Shown here: one piece after another, positions 14,698 to 17,190 of the stretch
Numbering within the stretch: position 1 is the first letter of the stretch
How the letters are laid out: every line of letters starts with the position of its first letter
Assembly (NCBI GenBank): GCA_035719045.1
Contig: DASTGO010000527.1
Location: forward strand, 1 to 17,190
Reading direction: 5' to 3'
Source of the DNA: DASTGO01 sp035719045
GTDB taxonomy: Bacteria; Actinomycetota; Actinomycetes; Actinomycetales; Kineosporiaceae
Length of the DNA stretch: 17,190 bases
Translations under genes and position numbers: made by a program
The notes under the pieces: generated by a model
Told to the model about the DNA's origin: nothing
Database searches by the model: none
What the model saw: only the letters and a program-made list of their open reading frames with translations

Positions 14698-14747
14698 ACC
14701 CGCACAACTAACCACCCGGGAGGGTACGAAGCAGGCCAGAGATCGGG

Positions 14748-14753
14748 CAGGAT
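14748..14753 (+). promoter_or_regulatory. CAGGAT hexamer, possible internal promoter for crtB
   Basis: The hexamer ends six bases before the crtB GTG at 14760, the same spacing as for the kinase and menC promoters, and there is no Shine-Dalgarno next to the start. The first base departs from the TANNNT consensus. crtB may thus be transcribed from its own start as well as from the operon promoter. Confidence 0.35.
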
Positions 14754-14759
14754 GGCCGG

Positions 14760-15683
14760 GTGAGCGTGCGAGCCCTGGACGCCGCGGGCATCGAGGACCC
14801 GCGGCTGCGCGTGGCGTTCGAGGTCTGCCGGAAGCTGCACGTGCAGCACGGGCGGACCTACTACCTCGCGACCCAACTGCTGCCGCCGGCCAAGCGCCCG
14901 TACGTCTGGGCGCTGTACGGCTTCGCCCGGTACGCCGACGAGTTCGTCGACTCCCTCACCGACCCGCGGCCGGAGGCCCTGGTCAGCTGGTCGAAGGAGT
15001 TCCTGGACGCGATCGTGGCCGGCGACACCGACGACCCGGTCTGCCTGGCGATGATGCACACCATGCGCCGCTGGCAGATCCCGCGGGCGTATGTCGAGGC
15101 GTTCCTGGAGTCCATGCAGATGGACATCTCGGTCACCCGGTACGCCACCTACCCCGACCTCGAGCGGTACATGTACGGCTCCGCGGCGGTGATCGGCCTG
15201 CAGGTGCTGCCGATCCTGGAACCGCTCGCGCCGGAGGCGGCCGCCCGGGCCCGGGCGCTGGGTGAGGCGTTCCAGCTGTCGAACTTCATCCGTGACGTCG
15301 GGGAGGACCTGCGCCGCGGCCGGATCTACCTGCCGCTGGAGGACCTGGAGGCGTTCGGGGTGACCGAGGACGTGCTGGTCCGCGGGGTGACCACCGCCCC
15401 GGTCCGGGAGCTGATCCGGTTCGAGGTCGAACGGGCCCGGCGGCTGTACGCCTTCGCCGAACCCGGGATCGACATGCTGCACCCGACCAGCCGGGACTGC
15501 GTGCGCACCGCCTTCACGCTCTACGGGGAGATCCTCGATGCCGTGGAGGAGTCGCACTACCAGGTGCTGTCCCGGCGGGCCGTGGTGCCGCTGACCCGGC
15601 GGCTGCAGGTCGTCGTCCCGGCGCTGCGGCACGCCCGGTCCGTCCGGCGGGACGAGAACCGCTGGGTCAGCGTCGAGCGCTGA
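14760..15683 (+). CDS. crtB: phytoene synthase
   Basis: This 307-residue head-to-head prenyl synthase joins two GGPP molecules to form phytoene. It carries both Asp-rich magnesium sites: YADEFVD (Asp60, Asp64) and NFIRDVGEDLRRGRIYLP (Asp179, Asp183). It also has the substrate-binding GRTYYLAT near residue 31, ALYGFARYADE, and FLESMQMDISVTRYATY at 115-131. All of these are family marks, and the length is typical. The same fold makes squalene, but the partner crtI and the RYMYGSAAVIGL region favour phytoene. The gene lies 62 bases after crtI and has a possible promoter of its own in the gap. A hairpin follows its stop directly. Confidence 0.93.
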   Translation: MSVRALDAAGIEDPRLRVAFEVCRKLHVQHGRTYYLATQLLPPAKRPYVWALYGFARYADEFVDSLTDPRPEALVSWSKEFLDAIVAGDTDDPVCLAMMHTMRRWQIPRAYVEAFLESMQMDISVTRYATYPDLERYMYGSAAVIGLQVLPILEPLAPEAAARARALGEAFQLSNFIRDVGEDLRRGRIYLPLEDLEAFGVTEDVLVRGVTTAPVRELIRFEVERARRLYAFAEPGIDMLHPTSRDCVRTAFTLYGEILDAVEESHYQVLSRRAVVPLTRRLQVVVPALRHARSVRRDENRWVSVER

Positions 15684-15684
15684 T

Positions 15685-15704
15685 CCGCCCGGCAGGCCGG
15701 GCGG
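15685..15704. terminator. CCGCCCGG-CAGG-CCGGGCGG hairpin
   Basis: Perfect 8-base arms with a four-base loop begin one base after the crtB stop. It probably ends the carotenoid operon and may also stop the convergent winged-helix transcript. There is no T-tract. Confidence 0.6.
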
Positions 15705-15709
15705 CCGGG

Positions 15710-15755
15710 CTCAGAAGGCCAGGGCCTGCGCGCCTCAGAAGGCCAGGGCCTGCGC
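15710..15755. repeat. 24-base tandem duplication across the stop codon of the winged-helix gene
   Basis: A 22-base unit beginning CTCAGAAGGCCAGG occurs at 15710-15731 and again, identical, at 15734-15755. On the minus strand each copy reads Ala-Gln-Ala-Leu-Ala-Phe-stop. The second copy lies in the same frame eight codons after the first, so the end of the gene is duplicated in its 3' flank. Confidence 0.85.
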
Positions 15756-16088
15756 CCGGCGGCGGACCTCGGTCTTGCGACCGGCCCGCAGCGCCTCGAT
15801 CGGGGTGCCCGGCAGGCTCTCGTCCGCGGTGAACAGCCAGCGCAGCGCCGACTCGTCGTCGAACCCGGAGTCGGCCAGCACGCTGAGCGTGCCGCGCAGG
15901 TCCGGCAGCGGCTCGTCGGCCAGCAGCAGCGCCTCGGGGACGCTGAGCACGTTGCGCTCCCCGCGGCGGACCGCCACCAGGAAACGGTCCTGCACCAGCC
16001 TGCGGACCCGACCGACATCGATCCCGAGCCGTTCGGCGACATCCGGCAGGGTCAGCCACGAGGGCACCAGGGCGTCCAGTTCCTCCAC
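15735..16088 (-). CDS. Rv2175c-like winged-helix DNA-binding protein
   Basis: This 117-residue protein has an N-terminal winged helix-turn-helix (WLTLPDVAERLGIDVGRVRRLVQDRFLVAVRRGERN at about 11-46; the recognition helix is near GRVRRLVQD). A helical C-terminal part follows (LADEPLPDLRGTL, DDESALRWLFTADESLPGTP). This layout and the gene position match Rv2175c of M. tuberculosis, which binds DNA and is phosphorylated by PknL. Thr13 and Ser10 lie near the start and could be phosphosites, but I cannot assign one. The GTG at 16088 was chosen because the winged-helix domain begins there; sequence upstream in frame looks non-coding. It is divergent from the kinase gene across 133 bases. The C-terminal AQALAF is repeated after the stop. 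Confidence 0.85.
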   Translation of the reverse strand: MEELDALVPSWLTLPDVAERLGIDVGRVRRLVQDRFLVAVRRGERNVLSVPEALLLADEPLPDLRGTLSVLADSGFDDESALRWLFTADESLPGTPIEALRAGRKTEVRRRAQALAF

Positions 16089-16095
16089 GGGGCCA

Positions 16096-16101
16096 AGCCT
16101 G
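16096..16101 (-). promoter_or_regulatory. CAGGCT hexamer upstream of the winged-helix gene
   Basis: On the minus strand CAGGCT ends seven bases before the GTG at 16088 with no Shine-Dalgarno between. It differs from TAGGCT of metF by one base, so it is a weaker candidate for a leaderless promoter. Confidence 0.3.
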
Positions 16102-16209
16102 CCATGTCCTCCCCCCGGCGCGCCGCGACAGGGTCCGCCCGGCCGGGCGCGGGGGCGCCACTCGGGGTGGTTCGGTGCCCGCCTGCCACCGCGCACCCGG
16201 AGGCGAACG

Positions 16210-16215
16210 TAGACT
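16210..16215 (+). promoter_or_regulatory. -10 hexamer TAGACT of the kinase leaderless promoter
   Basis: TAGACT is followed by six bases and the kinase GTG at 16222, with no Shine-Dalgarno. The hexamer is identical to the one at 1485. Confidence 0.5.
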
Positions 16216-16221
16216 CCCGGC

Positions 16222-17190
16222 GTGGACACCACCGTGCGGGACCCCCTGGAGGGGCGACTGCTCGATGGGCGGTACTCCGTCCGGTCGAGGATCGCGCGCG
16301 GCGGCATGGCGACGGTCTACCTGGCACTCGACCGGCGGCTCGGCCGGGACGTGGCGCTGAAGATCATGCACCACCATCTGGCCGACGACCAGTCGTTCCA
16401 CACCCGGTTCATCCGGGAGGCCCGCTCGGCCGCCCGGCTGTCCCATCCGAACGTGGTCCAGGTCTACGACCAGGGCAGCGACGGGGACCTGCTCTACCTG
16501 GCGATGGAGTACCTGCCGGGCCGCACCCTGCGCGAGGTGCTCGTCGAACGCGGCGTCCTCACCCCGCGCGAGGCCCTGACCGTCTTCGAGCCGATCCTCG
16601 ACGCGCTGTCCGCCGCCCACCGGGCCGGGATCGTCCACCGCGACGTCAAGCCCGAGAACGTCATCCTCACCGACGACGGCCGGGTCAAGGTCGCCGACTT
16701 CGGGCTGGCCCGGGGCGCCACCCCGAGCGCGGCCACCACCGGGCAGCTGATGGGCACCGTCGCCTACCTGTCCCCCGAACTGGTCACGCGCGGGGTCGCC
16801 GACGCCCGCAGCGACGTGTACGCGGCCGGGATCCTGCTGTTCGAGATGCTCACCGGCTGCCAGCCGTTCACCGGTGACGTCCCGATCCAGGTCGCCTACC
16901 GGCATGTGCACGAGCAGGTCCCGGCACCGTCGAGGCTGGTCCCGCAGCTGCCGGTGCAGCTGGACGACCTGGTGCTGGCGGCGGCCGCCAACGATCCTGA
17001 CCGGCGTCCGGGCAGTGCCGGGGAACTGCTGGCGATGGTCCGCCAGGCCCATGCCGAACTGCCGTCGTCCCTGCTCGACATCCGGCCGCGCCGGCCGGTC
17101 CCGGGCGCGGCGCCCCCGGCCGCCGAGAACGTCCGGGCGGCGGGTCCGGCCAGCGACGGGCGGACCACGGCCCTGGCCGGAGCCGCCCCG
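16222..17190 (+). CDS. pknL: PknL-like Ser/Thr protein kinase, 5' part
   Basis: The open frame starts at GTG 16222 and runs past the window edge, giving 323 residues. It holds a complete Hanks-type kinase domain. The Gly-rich loop IARGGMATVY lies at 24-33, with catalytic Lys47 (VALKIM), Glu67 in the C-helix (FIREARSA), HRDVKPEN with Asp141, DFG at 159-161, GTVAYLSPE at 178-186, and SDVYAAGILLFEMLTG after it. The kinase is therefore predicted active. After about residue 285 an Ala/Pro-rich juxtamembrane segment begins; any membrane helix or PASTA domains would lie outside the window. The name rests on position beside the Rv2175c-like gene, as in mycobacteria, where that protein is the kinase's substrate. 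The start is set by the -10 box six bases upstream. Other Pkn paralogues are possible. Confidence 0.85.
   Translation, partial: MDTTVRDPLEGRLLDGRYSVRSRIARGGMATVYLALDRRLGRDVALKIMHHHLADDQSFHTRFIREARSAARLSHPNVVQVYDQGSDGDLLYLAMEYLPGRTLREVLVERGVLTPREALTVFEPILDALSAAHRAGIVHRDVKPENVILTDDGRVKVADFGLARGATPSAATTGQLMGTVAYLSPELVTRGVADARSDVYAAGILLFEMLTGCQPFTGDVPIQVAYRHVHEQVPAPSRLVPQLPVQLDDLVLAAAANDPDRRPGSAGELLAMVRQAHAELPSSLLDIRPRRPVPGAAPPAAENVRAAGPASDGRTTALAGAAP

Noticed and set aside
11935..14715. A 926-codon minus-strand open frame across crtE and crtI
   Set aside because: It is antisense to clear crtE and crtI coding sequence, is rich in Gly, Arg, Pro, His and Gln, and has no family motifs. It is a GC-rich shadow frame.
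16089..16307. N-terminal extension of the winged-helix protein to 16307
   Set aside because: It would overlap the kinase start and its promoter, and reads as Arg/Pro/Gly-rich without domain features. The GTG at 16088 matches the start of the winged-helix domain.
1..17190. CRISPR array, insertion sequence or transposase
   Set aside because: No regularly spaced direct repeats with unique spacers, and no transposase or integrase motifs or terminal inverted repeats were found. The repeats present are coding minisatellites or short leader repeats.

Overview
The window is very GC-rich, with GTG starts, GTGA/ATGA gene overlaps and strong G/C third-position codon use. Together with the gene set, this points to a high-GC actinomycete; I cannot name the genus. 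The right half (metF, polyprenyl diphosphate synthase, crtI, crtB, an Rv2175c-like winged-helix protein, a PknL-like kinase) matches the mycobacterial Rv2172c-Rv2176 neighbourhood from memory, with carotenoid genes placed between the prenyl synthase and the regulator/kinase pair.

Layout, left to right. 41-1419: YbaK-type deacylase and alpha/beta hydrolase, overlapping by ATGA. 1485-3313: a promoter, a possible 31-codon leader ORF, a CrtQ/HpnB-like membrane glycosyltransferase and a lipoprotein, all overlapping. 3336-3827: a minus-strand PH-like membrane protein. 3828-4038: a spacer with a palindrome, a tRNA-like remnant and a leaderless promoter. 4039-7076: a Pro/Tyr/Ala-rich TPR-like protein overlapping an M16-type metalloprotease with two C-terminal membrane segments, ending in a hairpin on the stop codon. 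7104-8144: menC on the minus strand. 8178-8457: a methyltransferase pseudogene fragment and a strong hairpin. 8584-10695: a membrane NACHT NTPase with a minisatellite-encoded Gly-Leu repeat domain. 10865-11791: metF on the minus strand. 11907-15683: crtE-type synthase, crtI and crtB. 15735-16088: the winged-helix protein on the minus strand. 16222-17190: the kinase, cut by the window edge.

How the genes fit together: CrtE makes GGPP, CrtB condenses two GGPP to phytoene, and CrtI desaturates phytoene, giving a C40 carotenoid backbone. No cyclase or tailoring enzyme is in the window, although the glycosyltransferase at 1590 belongs to a superfamily that includes carotenoid glycosyltransferases. 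The kinase and winged-helix protein are probably a kinase-substrate pair, as in mycobacteria. MenC supplies menaquinone synthesis. The TPR/M16 pair and the NACHT protein are the least explained parts. The NACHT gene, beside a decayed gene and with unusual repeat content, looks accessory and could be a defence or signalling NTPase.

A recurring feature is the promoter layout: several genes have a TANNNT or CANNNT hexamer ending 6-8 bases before a GTG or ATG start with no Shine-Dalgarno sequence, suggesting widespread leaderless transcription.
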